A stretch of DNA of 11,454 nucleotides from assembly GCA_934615235.1 (NCBI GenBank), contig CAKTTL010000091.1:1-11454 (forward strand). Direction: 5' to 3'. Made by a program: the position numbers and the translations under genes. Each line of letters opens with the position of its first letter. Within the stretch, counting starts at the first letter, position 1. Below, one piece after another: positions 1 through 5,430 of the stretch. Below the pieces are notes generated by a model. The model did no database searches. It was given only the letters and a program-made list of their open reading frames with translations, and was not told the origin of the DNA. Origin of the DNA: an uncultured Clostridia bacterium. Lineage in GTDB: Bacteria; Bacillota; Clostridia; Christensenellales; Aristaeellaceae.

Positions 1-101
1 TCCGCGATGCCGCCCCATTGCCCTCGCTGTCCCGGCAGCATTGGCTCTAAAATTGCCCACGCTTTGTCGCTGATATCCTGCCGATGCTGTGATTTCTCCA
101 T
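1..101 (-). CDS. IS5-family transposase, N-terminal fragment (cut by window edge)
   Basis: Read on the minus strand from ATG at 101, 33 codons are open to the window edge. The peptide starts MEKSQHRQDISDKAWAILEP and continues with an LPGQRGQWGGIA segment. That DxAW...LPGQRGxxGG pattern is typical of the N-terminal domain of IS5-family DDE transposases (DUF4096-like). A GGGTG stretch and a good promoter lie directly upstream. The catalytic DDE part is outside the window, so completeness and copy number cannot be judged. The terminal inverted repeat of the IS probably lies around 145-175, but without the other end I cannot define it. Confidence 0.8.
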   Translation of the reverse strand, partial: MEKSQHRQDISDKAWAILEPMLPGQRGQWGGIA

Positions 102-130
102 GATGACACCCTTTTTACTGTGATAGTGCC

Positions 131-159
131 ATTATATCACTTGGCTCGTGTAGACGCAA
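131..159 (-). promoter_or_regulatory. Promoter of the IS5-like transposase
   Basis: On the minus strand, TTGCGT (plus-strand 154-159) and a perfect TATAAT (131-136) are separated by exactly 17 bp, about 30 bp upstream of the transposase ATG at 101. The spacing and orientation fit a sigma-70/SigA promoter. Confidence 0.6.
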
Positions 160-216
160 CCTAAAATGTTCCCTTTATTATTGAACGCAAAATTTCACGG
201 AGCGGGAGGGCACACC

Positions 217-825
217 ATGGAACCTGATTTCTTCGCCATCGCAGACCGGCTGTGCGATCTGTACATCACTTACCGCAGGCGCTATGTAGTAATGCAGGCG
301 GCGCCCGAGCTGGAAGCGGGGTACCGGATATACATGCCGAAGTCCAGCTCCGGTCCTGTGAAGCTGACCAACCGGGTGGTGTGCCGGCATCTGAACCGCA
401 AACTAGCAATCAGCGTCTTTGCCGGCGCGTACAGCAGCAAGTTCATCTGCTTCGACGTCGACTATCCTGATCCGTTCGAGGTGAAGAAGCTGATCGAGAT
501 CCTGACCGGGTATGGCGTGCCCCGCGACCTGATTTACGTCAGCACCAGCGGCGGCAAGGGCTACCATGTCGAGATCTTCTTCGACGGGCTTGTGTATACC
601 GACCGTCTGCGCACATTCTTTGATTGTGTGGTGCTGAAGGCGGAAAGCAATCCGCTCAAGGTGGAGTTCAGGCCGACCAACGGGCAGGCTATTAAGCTGC
701 CGCTGTCGGTGCATTGCAAGACCCAGAGGCCGACTTTGCGGCCGTGTTGGAACACTTGCCGCGAGCACGCCCTTTGGACCGCGAGGACATGTGCTTCGAT
801 GAGCAGGAACCGGTGCCGGTGCTGA
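217..825 (+). pseudogene. AEP/PrimPol-type DNA primase, N-terminal catalytic part (frameshifted)
   Basis: The start is placed at ATG 217 because GGGAGGG sits 6-8 bases upstream; the frame is open back to 166 without a better site. Archaeo-eukaryotic primases make primers or extend DNA using a metal-binding acidic pair. The three expected motifs are visible: FDVD (D80 and D82), SGGKGYH (S111 to H117), and an acidic residue E150 in KVEFRP, followed by IKLPLSVH (159-166), which resembles the ...IKLPLGIH segment of phage and mobile-element primases (TOTE-type AEP domain). After KT (about residue 169) the reading becomes unlike protein and ends at 825. The matching continuation is in the -1 frame (714-1568), so one original gene has been frameshifted near 715-735, possibly with loss of a few codons. 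The catalytic core could still be made. Family assignment is from motifs only. Confidence 0.7.
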
Positions 826-1568
826 AAATGAAGCAGGAAGAACTGGATCGGCTGGAAGGCGATGGCTATCCCGATTTGTTAGAGCCGGGGCACCGGCATA
901 ACACGATGCTGGCTATCGGAATTCATAACCGCTATCGCGGGCTAGGTCAGGAGCGTAACCGCGAGGAACTGCTGGCCTGGGCGGCGCGTCAGCCGGAAGA
1001 CTTCCTGCTTCAGTCGCCGGCAGCATTGGAGCGCGAGGCGGACGACATCATGCGCTGGGTCTACAGCGAGCAGTTTGCCCTGAAGGCGGCTGTAGACAGA
1101 CCTGTCGTTTTTACACCCAAGGATATTGCGTATTGGGCGGAGCAGCCGAATCGAATCTGCCGGCGGCTGATGTTCCTGCTGGTATGGGGCGGGAAGTATT
1201 GGAACTGCTGTCAGATGAGCTATGAACGGATCGGGAAGTTCCTTGGCGTTACAGACGTAAGCGCGTCGGGCGCTGTACGGAAGATGGTTGAAGAAAAGCA
1301 AATCTCTGTGGAACATGGGCTCGTGCGGATAAAGGACGGACAGCCGGTGCGAACGGCAAATCGGTATTACCTCTTCAGTCCAGAGCCTGATCCGATCGCA
1401 TGGAGCTGCCTGGCGGATGAATTTACGTTGGAGCCGCAAATGGCTGCTCCCACACCGGAGAATTTCAAGACGGTTTACAAGGCGGTGCTTCAGGCCATGG
1501 TGCCGCAGGCGCGGCTGAAAAAGATTATGGGGGCGAAGGAATATGCCGAAATGCAAGCCAATGGATGA
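714..1568 (+). pseudogene. AEP/PrimPol-type primase, C-terminal part after the frameshift
   Basis: This frame is open from about 714 (a TTG codon with no ribosome binding site) to TGA at 1568. It begins with sensible protein (DPEADFAAVLEHLPRA) exactly where the upstream primase frame loses meaning, so it is best read as the rest of the same gene. It contains a helical region (ELLAWAARQPEDF, then MRWVYSEQF) and a probable winged-helix segment around 1215-1370 (MSYERIGKFLGV then GAVRKMVEEKQI), as in primase C-terminal regions that bind DNA or recruit a partner. Translated alone it would lack the catalytic centre. No X-XXY-YYZ slippery site is apparent in the overlap, so programmed frameshifting is unlikely. 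The domain label is an inference. Confidence 0.6.
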
Positions 1569-1701
1569 AGCTTATGCGGCCGGGCAGGCGCAGGGAAACG
1601 ATGTGCGGCAGTTCTTTTTCTCAACTGCCTGCAAAAGAGCTTCGGGAAGATCACCGCCTGGTTGGAATTTATTTGAGCGCGATTCGGATTTTCACAAATG
1701 A
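1561..1701 (+). other. Possible short ORF between primase and regulator
   Basis: ATG at 1561 overlaps the end of the primase frame (stop 1566-1568) and opens 46 codons beginning MDEAYAAGQAQGNDVRQFFF. Downstream of the TTCTTTTTC tract the adjacent frame reads LQKSFGKITAWLEFI before a stop near 1672. That would be consistent with a small protein frameshifted at the homopolymer. There is no clear ribosome binding site apart from coupling to the upstream gene. I do not recognise it, and it may be chance. Confidence 0.2.
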
Positions 1702-1720
1702 AAGAAGCGAGGTAATGGAA

Positions 1721-2221
1721 ATGACGGATAATTCGGAAATTCGCGAGTTTCTGGAGAAGGTCGACGGTACTGTCGAACAAGTGGTTTCGCATATTGAAGT
1801 GCTCGATAAGGTGAAGCAATTGCTCACCATCCCGGGCACGGACACGATGACCACCCGACAGGCAGCGGATTATTATGGTGTTGAGATCGATACGGTGCGT
1901 CGTGTGTATCAGCGGCACAAGGCGGAGATCGATTCGGATGGTACGGCAGTGAAGAAGGCGGCAGATTTTTTAACTGAACCCGAGTTTCAGGTTGAATATG
2001 CGAATAGGCTAACTGGACAGGAAGTCACGTTAGGCACCGGCAATGTTAGACCTGAACAGACTGTTCAGGTCAAAAACAGCGACAGTAATGTTTGGGCTGG
2101 ACAGTCTGTCCAGTCCAAAGGTGCCGTGATGTTAGAACTGGACAGTCTGTCCATGTCAAAAACAGAAACGGAAATGTTTGGACTGAACAGGGCGTTCAGT
2201 CCAAAGTTGAAGATATGCTAA
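1721..2221 (+). pseudogene. Phage-type regulatory protein, N-terminal part (frameshifted)
   Basis: The start is placed at ATG 1721 because GCGAGGT ends 8 bases upstream; ATG 1715 is too close to that site. Residues 1-30 are a predicted helical stretch (EFLEKVDGTVEQVVSHIEVL). Then comes LLTIPGTDTMTTRQAADYYG, a helix-turn-helix-like segment I associate with Firmicutes phage and mobile-element regulators of the antirepressor/ANT type. A linker of 28-residue peptide repeats follows from 2042. The natural frame is lost at 2126-2127, after which this frame continues as unrelated sequence to the stop at 2221. The remaining part of the protein is in the frame of 2092-2754. Without the extra two bases the gene would run 1721-2754 and encode 343 residues. 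Family placement is by recall of conserved wording, not by a search. Confidence 0.6.
2042..2211 (+). repeat. Two 84-nt tandem coding repeats, each with two palindromic sub-repeats
   Basis: Four related segments lie at 2042-2086 (45 nt), 2087-2125 (39 nt), 2128-2172 (45 nt) and 2173-2211 (39 nt). They alternate NVRPEQTVQVKN-type and NVWAGQSVQSK-type peptides. Each contains an inverted repeat: 2049-2071 (11-bp arms), 2097-2113 (8-bp arms), 2139-2153 (7-bp arms) and 2177-2205 (12-bp arms TTTGGACTGAAC, 5-nt centre). Segments 1 and 3 match closely, as do 2 and 4, so the array arose by duplication of an 84-nt unit. The two bases GT at 2126-2127 fall between the units and shift the frame. Confidence 0.8.
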
Positions 2222-2754
2222 ATGAACCGAAAGTTCAGTTAGGGGGCAGTGCTGTTGTATTCTCTCAAGTGCAGGTTCGGAACACGGTTGATTTTTGCAA
2301 GCTTGTAATCTGGCCGGAGCTCGGCGCTGAACTCAAGGTCAGCAATCGCGGTATCCGTGTCTTTTTCCGCCGAGCGGTTCTTCGAATTGGTATGTTAATG
2401 CCGAGCTCGAGGGTTGCAGCTGAAGTGCGCACGCAGCTGTTGAATGTGTTTGAGAAGGTACCGACTGCGGCGGTTGTTGAGCCTGTCGACAACGAGCGCG
2501 AGCTGCGAAAGCGTGTCGGCGATTCCATTATTGCCGGTCGGTTTGCCGAAGCAGCTGACTATATTTCTCGTATCTGGAAAGAAACAATAAGGACGCTGGT
2601 ACCGTGTGAAGGTACAATGGGCTTTTATTGCTCAGATGCTTGTTATATTCGGGCTGCCTGCATCCTCTGTGGGCGGGTTAGTATATTTCCCCTGCCGCCG
2701 CAAAACTGCGTCCTAATGCGTAATAAAGCGTGTTATACGAAGGCGAAACGTTGA
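2092..2754 (+). pseudogene. Phage-type regulatory protein, C-terminal part after the frameshift
   Basis: The true protein reading in this frame begins near 2128 (DVRTGQSVHVKN), picking up the second half of the repeat linker. It then passes into IRVFFRRAVLRIGMLM (about 2355-2400) and VAAEVRTQLLNVFE (about 2416-2455). These match the VFSRRAVLRVGMLLRDS...AKEVRxQLLN pattern seen in Firmicutes phage regulatory/antirepressor-like proteins, which supports joining it to the N-terminal fragment. A helical stretch follows (ERELRKRVGDSIIAGRFAEA), with the stop at 2752-2754. The last 55 or so residues are Cys-rich and look less protein-like, so a further lesion near 2590 is possible. The ATG at 2092 lies in the repeats and has no ribosome binding site. 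It is probably not a real start. Confidence 0.6.
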
Positions 2755-2895
2755 ACAACGCAATATCGGAACGGCTGCGCAAGCAAATAGTCGCTTACCG
2801 ATTACCTGAATACGGGTGATATATACAAACGGCGCGGAGCGCCTTAATATCCCGACACAACCCGATCAAAGAACCGCATTTCAAAAGGTGGTAAA

Positions 2896-2982
2896 ATGCC
2901 GCCCCTTACACTCAATAACGAATCATTATCAGGTGCCTCACAATATCAGATCGCCTCACCGGCGAGAAAGGAACCCGCATGA
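2896..2982 (+). CDS. 28-residue ORF, possible leader peptide coupled to the next gene
   Basis: ATG at 2896 follows AAAAGGTGG with suitable spacing and opens 28 codons beginning MPPLTLNNESLSGASQ. Its TGA stop (2980-2982) overlaps the ATG (2979) of the next gene as ATGA, the usual form of translational coupling. The peptide is polar and has no recognisable domain. It could be a leader peptide, a small accessory protein or the remnant of a longer gene. The Shine-Dalgarno sequence plus the exact overlap is the evidence for it being real. Confidence 0.4.
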   Translation: MPPLTLNNESLSGASQYQIASPARKEPA

Positions 2983-3605
2983 ACAACAGGCAATTTGACC
3001 GCAGCAACAGCTTCATCTTCTTCAAGAACTTCAAAGATACGCTGGATAAATACGGCATGCAATTCGGTACGAACGTGAAATTGGCCATGTACGATGCGAT
3101 TGTCGACTATGGACTGTACCGTCGGTTTCCGTCGGACTCCCTTATCAACACCCTGCTGACTCTGATGATGCTGGATATCGATTCGAGCCAGGAACGCCGC
3201 GCACACGGTTTCAAGGGCGGCCGTCCCAAGGCGATCACGGACGCACAGGCGAAAGGCATCCGGCAGATGCATCGTGAAGGAAAATCCATCCGGGACATTG
3301 CAGCGCAGCTGCAGATTCCCTCCAGCACACTGTCCGATTTCCTGCATAATGATAATGCTGACGTTGAAAATGATACTAAAGAAAAATATGAAGCTGAAAG
3401 TGATGATATATCTAAAGATACTGATGAAACCAACTATGATATAAATTATGAAAGTAATGATGATGCTAATTGTGATAGTAATGGTGATGGTAATTATAAT
3501 GGCATGGTTTCCGGACAGTTTTCGGACACTTGCGCCGGATATGAAGACATCGGGCAGTACTGCGATATGCCCGGACAGAGTGATGATAACGGCTTACCGT
3601 GGTGA
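2979..3605 (+). CDS. Phage/plasmid-type protein with DUF6291-like N-terminus and helix-turn-helix
   Basis: ATG 2979 is preceded by AAAGGA. Residues 10-65 (SFIFFKNFKDTLD, AMYDAIVDYGLY, then a hydrophobic helix) resemble the short N-terminal domain of DUF6291-type proteins common in Firmicutes phages and integrative elements. Residues 80-122, beginning GGRPKAITDAQ and containing GKSIRDIAAQLQIPSSTLSD, form a resolvase-like helix-turn-helix, so DNA binding is likely. Residues 124-173 are a low-complexity D/N/E tail encoded by AT-rich GAT/AAT-type codons (3350-3500), very different in composition from the flanking GC-richer sequence. The stop TGA (3603-3605) is followed in the same frame by 57 further open codons. 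The gene may act in element regulation or replication; its exact role is unknown. Confidence 0.65.
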   Translation: MNNRQFDRSNSFIFFKNFKDTLDKYGMQFGTNVKLAMYDAIVDYGLYRRFPSDSLINTLLTLMMLDIDSSQERRAHGFKGGRPKAITDAQAKGIRQMHREGKSIRDIAAQLQIPSSTLSDFLHNDNADVENDTKEKYEAESDDISKDTDETNYDINYESNDDANCDSNGDGNYNGMVSGQFSDTCAGYEDIGQYCDMPGQSDDNGLPW

Positions 3606-3620
3606 GACGTCATTCTGCCG

Positions 3621-3779
3621 GTGAAAGAAAATGCTCCCGAGCTGAATTCGGAGCAGACCCTCGGCTGGAACGAGGATGCGGGGATAGATTCAGCCTGCCC
3701 CCTTCCTTCAAAAATTTTGATTGCTGTGGAAAACAGAAAGAAGGAAGATTTCTATTCAGGGCGAAAATATTGGATTTAA
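3621..3779 (+). CDS. Possible small ORF or read-through extension of the upstream gene
   Basis: The frame of the upstream helix-turn-helix gene continues without interruption after its TGA (3603-3605) to TAA at 3777-3779. The peptide is plausible (LNSEQTLGWNEDAGIDSACP, then ILIAVENRKKEDF). GTG at 3621 could start a 52-residue protein, but only a weak GGTGAG lies upstream. Alternatively the TGA is a nonsense mutation in a gene that was once longer, which would fit the decay of its neighbours. I do not recognise the sequence. Confidence 0.3.
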   Translation: MKENAPELNSEQTLGWNEDAGIDSACPLPSKILIAVENRKKEDFYSGRKYWI

Positions 3780-3885
3780 CAAGGCGCAGATTCAACAGAT
3801 CGGAGCCATTGTCGCAAGCGCCTTGTCGGAGCACTTTGACAGCTTCATAGCGGATGTTGCGGGCATGCCGAAAGGAGATAACGAC

Positions 3886-4650
3886 ATGCCCAAGAAAATT
3901 AGAAGACCGATTCTGGTCGACGGCGTACAATGCTGGGTTTGCGGAAATACGGAACAGGAGTATGCGGAAAATGTAGCGAAACTATTTCAGCGGAAAAGCG
4001 GCATACCGGTAGAAAAAGCTGCGACAAAGGAAGTAGTGCTGAAAGACTACCTCCGTGGATTTGTGGATACCTATAAGAGCCGCCAGCAAGAATTAACCAT
4101 GCGCAACCGTGAACAAATCATCAAGAAACATATCAATCCGCGAGTTGGGGAAATGAGGCTTTCTGAAATTACAACGGCGACGTTTCAGAAATGGTTTGAT
4201 GAACTGGCGGATCTGGGCTATAAAAAAGAAACGGTTTTGAAAATCAAGAACATTCTCAACCCAGCGCTGGACAGCGCTGTCGAAGACGGCCTGCTTGCAC
4301 GGAATTCCTTGCGGTCCAGTCGAATCGTGATTCATGCGAAGGACGGCGAAAAGCATAAGGCGATTCCGCCGGAAAAAATGAAACGCGTGCGGGAGGGGTT
4401 AATGGACTTGCCGGAAATGCTTCGATTGCTTACGGCGCTTCTCAGCTATGAAGGTTTACGGCAGGAGGAAGTGCTGGGGCTGCAATGGCAGGACGTTGAT
4501 TTTGAAAATAAATTGCTTCATATCCGTCGGGCGGTTGTCCATTCGAATAGAAACCAGCCGATCGTTAAGGAGCCGAAGACGAAAGCAAGTAAGCGAACTG
4601 TACCCCTTGCCGAACCGCTTGCCAATCTTCTCACCGTAGGGTGTATCTGA
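3886..4650 (+). pseudogene. Tyrosine recombinase (integrase), N-terminal part, split by a MITE
   Basis: The start is placed at ATG 3886 because AAAGGAGAT lies at ideal spacing (3871-3879). The frame is open further upstream (to 3721) with plausible protein from about 3754 but no ATG. Residues 1-35 (RRPILVDGVQCWVCGNTEQE) form the Arm-type N-terminal region. Residues 48-145 are the SAM-like core-binding domain (KDYLRGFVDTYKSRQ...GLLARN). The catalytic domain begins near 175, with box I arginine R192 (GLRQEEVLGLQWQDVD) and the lysine-containing PKTKASKRTVPL (230-241). The frame ends at TGA 4648-4650, inside the MITE inserted after V251. The remaining catalytic residues are in the fragment at 4801-5079. 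The enzyme would have moved the surrounding element into and out of the chromosome. Confidence 0.85.
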
Positions 4651-4798
4651 AAAATTCCCTGAGACTCCATCACGGCGGCTTTTCCATCATTTCTGCGTCG
4701 GAAAGCCTCGATTTAGCCCCGCTAAACCTTCGGCTTCCCTCCTTGAACTGACGAAAAATCCGCTCGTGCTGTCGCCTCTTCCTTTTTCAGATACACCC
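4639..4798. mobile_element. 160-bp MITE with 16-bp perfect terminal inverted repeats and TA target duplication
   Basis: Both ends carry the same 16 bp inverted, GGGTGTATCTGAAAAA (4639-4654 and complement of 4783-4798). TA flanks each end (4637-4638 and 4799-4800), as expected for TA target-site duplication. There is no transposase gene inside. The two halves are also related along their whole length as an imperfect inverted repeat, with TTTAGC-CCC-GCTAAA (4712-4726) at the exact centre. The element sits in the integrase gene. Removing it with one TA (162 bp, a multiple of three) rejoins the codons as LTV-GKSDEF with no lost residue. TA duplication is known for several groups, including some IS5-family elements and IS630/Tc1 relatives, so the mobilising transposase cannot be fixed from this copy. 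Confidence 0.9.
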
Positions 4799-4800
4799 TA

Positions 4801-5079
4801 GGAAAGTCCGACGAATTCATCATTGGAGGGGAGCGGCCGATCAGTTATCAGCAATATAAGCGCATGTTCAGGAAAATTCAGGATGCGTTTGATTTGTCTG
4901 GCTATACGGCGCATGACTTCCGGGATACCTGCGCCACGGAATGGCATGAACACGGAATGTCGATGGACGGCATCGCAAAGATGCTGGGGCATGCCAATTC
5001 GGCGGTAACGGAAAAACATTACGTGAAATTCCGCGACGCAGCCATGACTGACGTGAAGAAAAACATGGATGCGGTTTGA
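4801..5079 (+). pseudogene. Tyrosine recombinase (integrase), C-terminal catalytic part after the MITE
   Basis: This is the second half of the integrase. It resumes in frame directly after the right TA of the MITE with GKSDEFIIGGERPISYQQYK. The rest of the active site is present: H289 and R292 in YTAHDFRDT, H315 in MLGHANS, and the nucleophile Y325 in EKHYVKF (numbering of the rejoined 343-residue protein). Together with R192 and the lysine near 233 in the first half, the full R-K-H-R-H-Y set is conserved, so the gene was probably functional until the MITE arrived. Translation from internal ATGs (4864) would give a fragment without box I. The gene ends about 200 bp before the tRNA-Thr 3' end, which is probably its integration target. 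Confidence 0.85.
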
Positions 5080-5112
5080 CCAGCTTTTTGACAGCAGTTC
5101 GGTGCGAAAAAA

Positions 5113-5132
5113 CCTTATGCCATAAGGCTTTT
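5113..5132 (+). terminator. Possible weak terminator after the integrase
   Basis: CCTTATG-C-CATAAGG (5113-5127), usable as a 5-bp stem with a TGCCA loop, is followed by CTTTTC. It sits 34 bases after the integrase stop. The stem is short and the T-run brief, so efficiency is doubtful. Confidence 0.3.
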
Positions 5133-5251
5133 CAGGCATTGCCCGGTAAGAAAAATTGACGGTATTTTTGACAAGACCACGTTTTTCGGCAAGGAGTTCA
5201 TCGAAAATGCATGACAAACGCTGAATCTATGCAAATATACCCCGTAATATA

Positions 5252-5278
5252 ACAAAAAGACCGTCATTTCTGACGGCC
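5252..5278 (-). terminator. Rho-independent terminator of tRNA-Thr
   Basis: On the minus strand the sequence reads CCGTCA-GAAA-TGACGG followed by TCTTTTTG. This is a 6-bp stem with a GAAA tetraloop and a T-run, starting about 4-6 bases after the tRNA CCA end. Confidence 0.75.
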
Positions 5279-5281
5279 TTA

Positions 5282-5357
<76 letters not shown>

Positions 5358-5373
5358 ATCGGCAACGAAAGAT

Positions 5374-5402
5374 ATTATATACGATATCCGGGGAAAATGC
5401 AA
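5374..5402 (-). promoter_or_regulatory. Promoter of tRNA-Thr
   Basis: On the minus strand TTGCAT (plus 5397-5402) and TATAAT (5374-5379) are 17 bp apart. The -10 box ends 16 bp before the tRNA 5' end. Confidence 0.75.
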
Positions 5403-5430
5403 CCCCTTTTCTCGAAAAATCGCAATTTTT

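Larger units (their letters stand above)
1..5281. mobile_element. Degraded integrative element next to tRNA-Thr (left end not in window)
   Basis: This block carries mobile-element genes only: a partial IS5-like transposase, an AEP-type primase, a phage-type regulator, a helix-turn-helix protein and a tyrosine recombinase. The recombinase is the last gene before a tRNA-Thr gene whose 3' end faces the block. Tyrosine recombinases commonly integrate at tRNA 3' ends, so the arrangement suggests integration there. Three genes are disrupted: frameshifts near 720 and 2126, and a MITE insertion at 4639. The element is therefore probably immobile. No copy of the tRNA 3' end is visible elsewhere in the window, so the other attachment site is not seen and the exact right border (between about 5080 and 5282) is inferred. 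Confidence 0.6.

Noticed and set aside
714..825. Programmed -1 frameshift in the primase
   Set aside because: No convincing X-XXY-YYZ heptamer with a downstream stem is seen in the overlap, and a conserved stretch seems to be missing. A mutation is the simpler explanation.
1402..1412. Copy of the tRNA-Thr 3' end (ATGGAGCTG) as left attachment site
   Set aside because: Only about 9 bp match, inside the primase coding sequence; this is expected by chance.
2049..2205. LexA/SOS-box or CRISPR-like array
   Set aside because: The GAAC...GTTC spacing is 5 nt rather than the 4 nt of Gram-positive LexA sites. Two of the four palindromes have GGAC instead of GAAC. The repeats are coding and contiguous with no unique spacers, so it is not a CRISPR array.
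3599..3850. 83-codon plus-strand frame after the HTH gene
   Set aside because: Composition is not protein-like, and it overlaps two frames with better coding character (the extension of the HTH gene and the integrase N-terminal extension).
5411..5430. Terminator after dnaB (AAAAAT-TGCG-ATTTTT on the minus strand)
   Set aside because: The stem is entirely A/T and there is no long T-run after it. It overlaps the upstream region of the tRNA promoter, so support is too weak.
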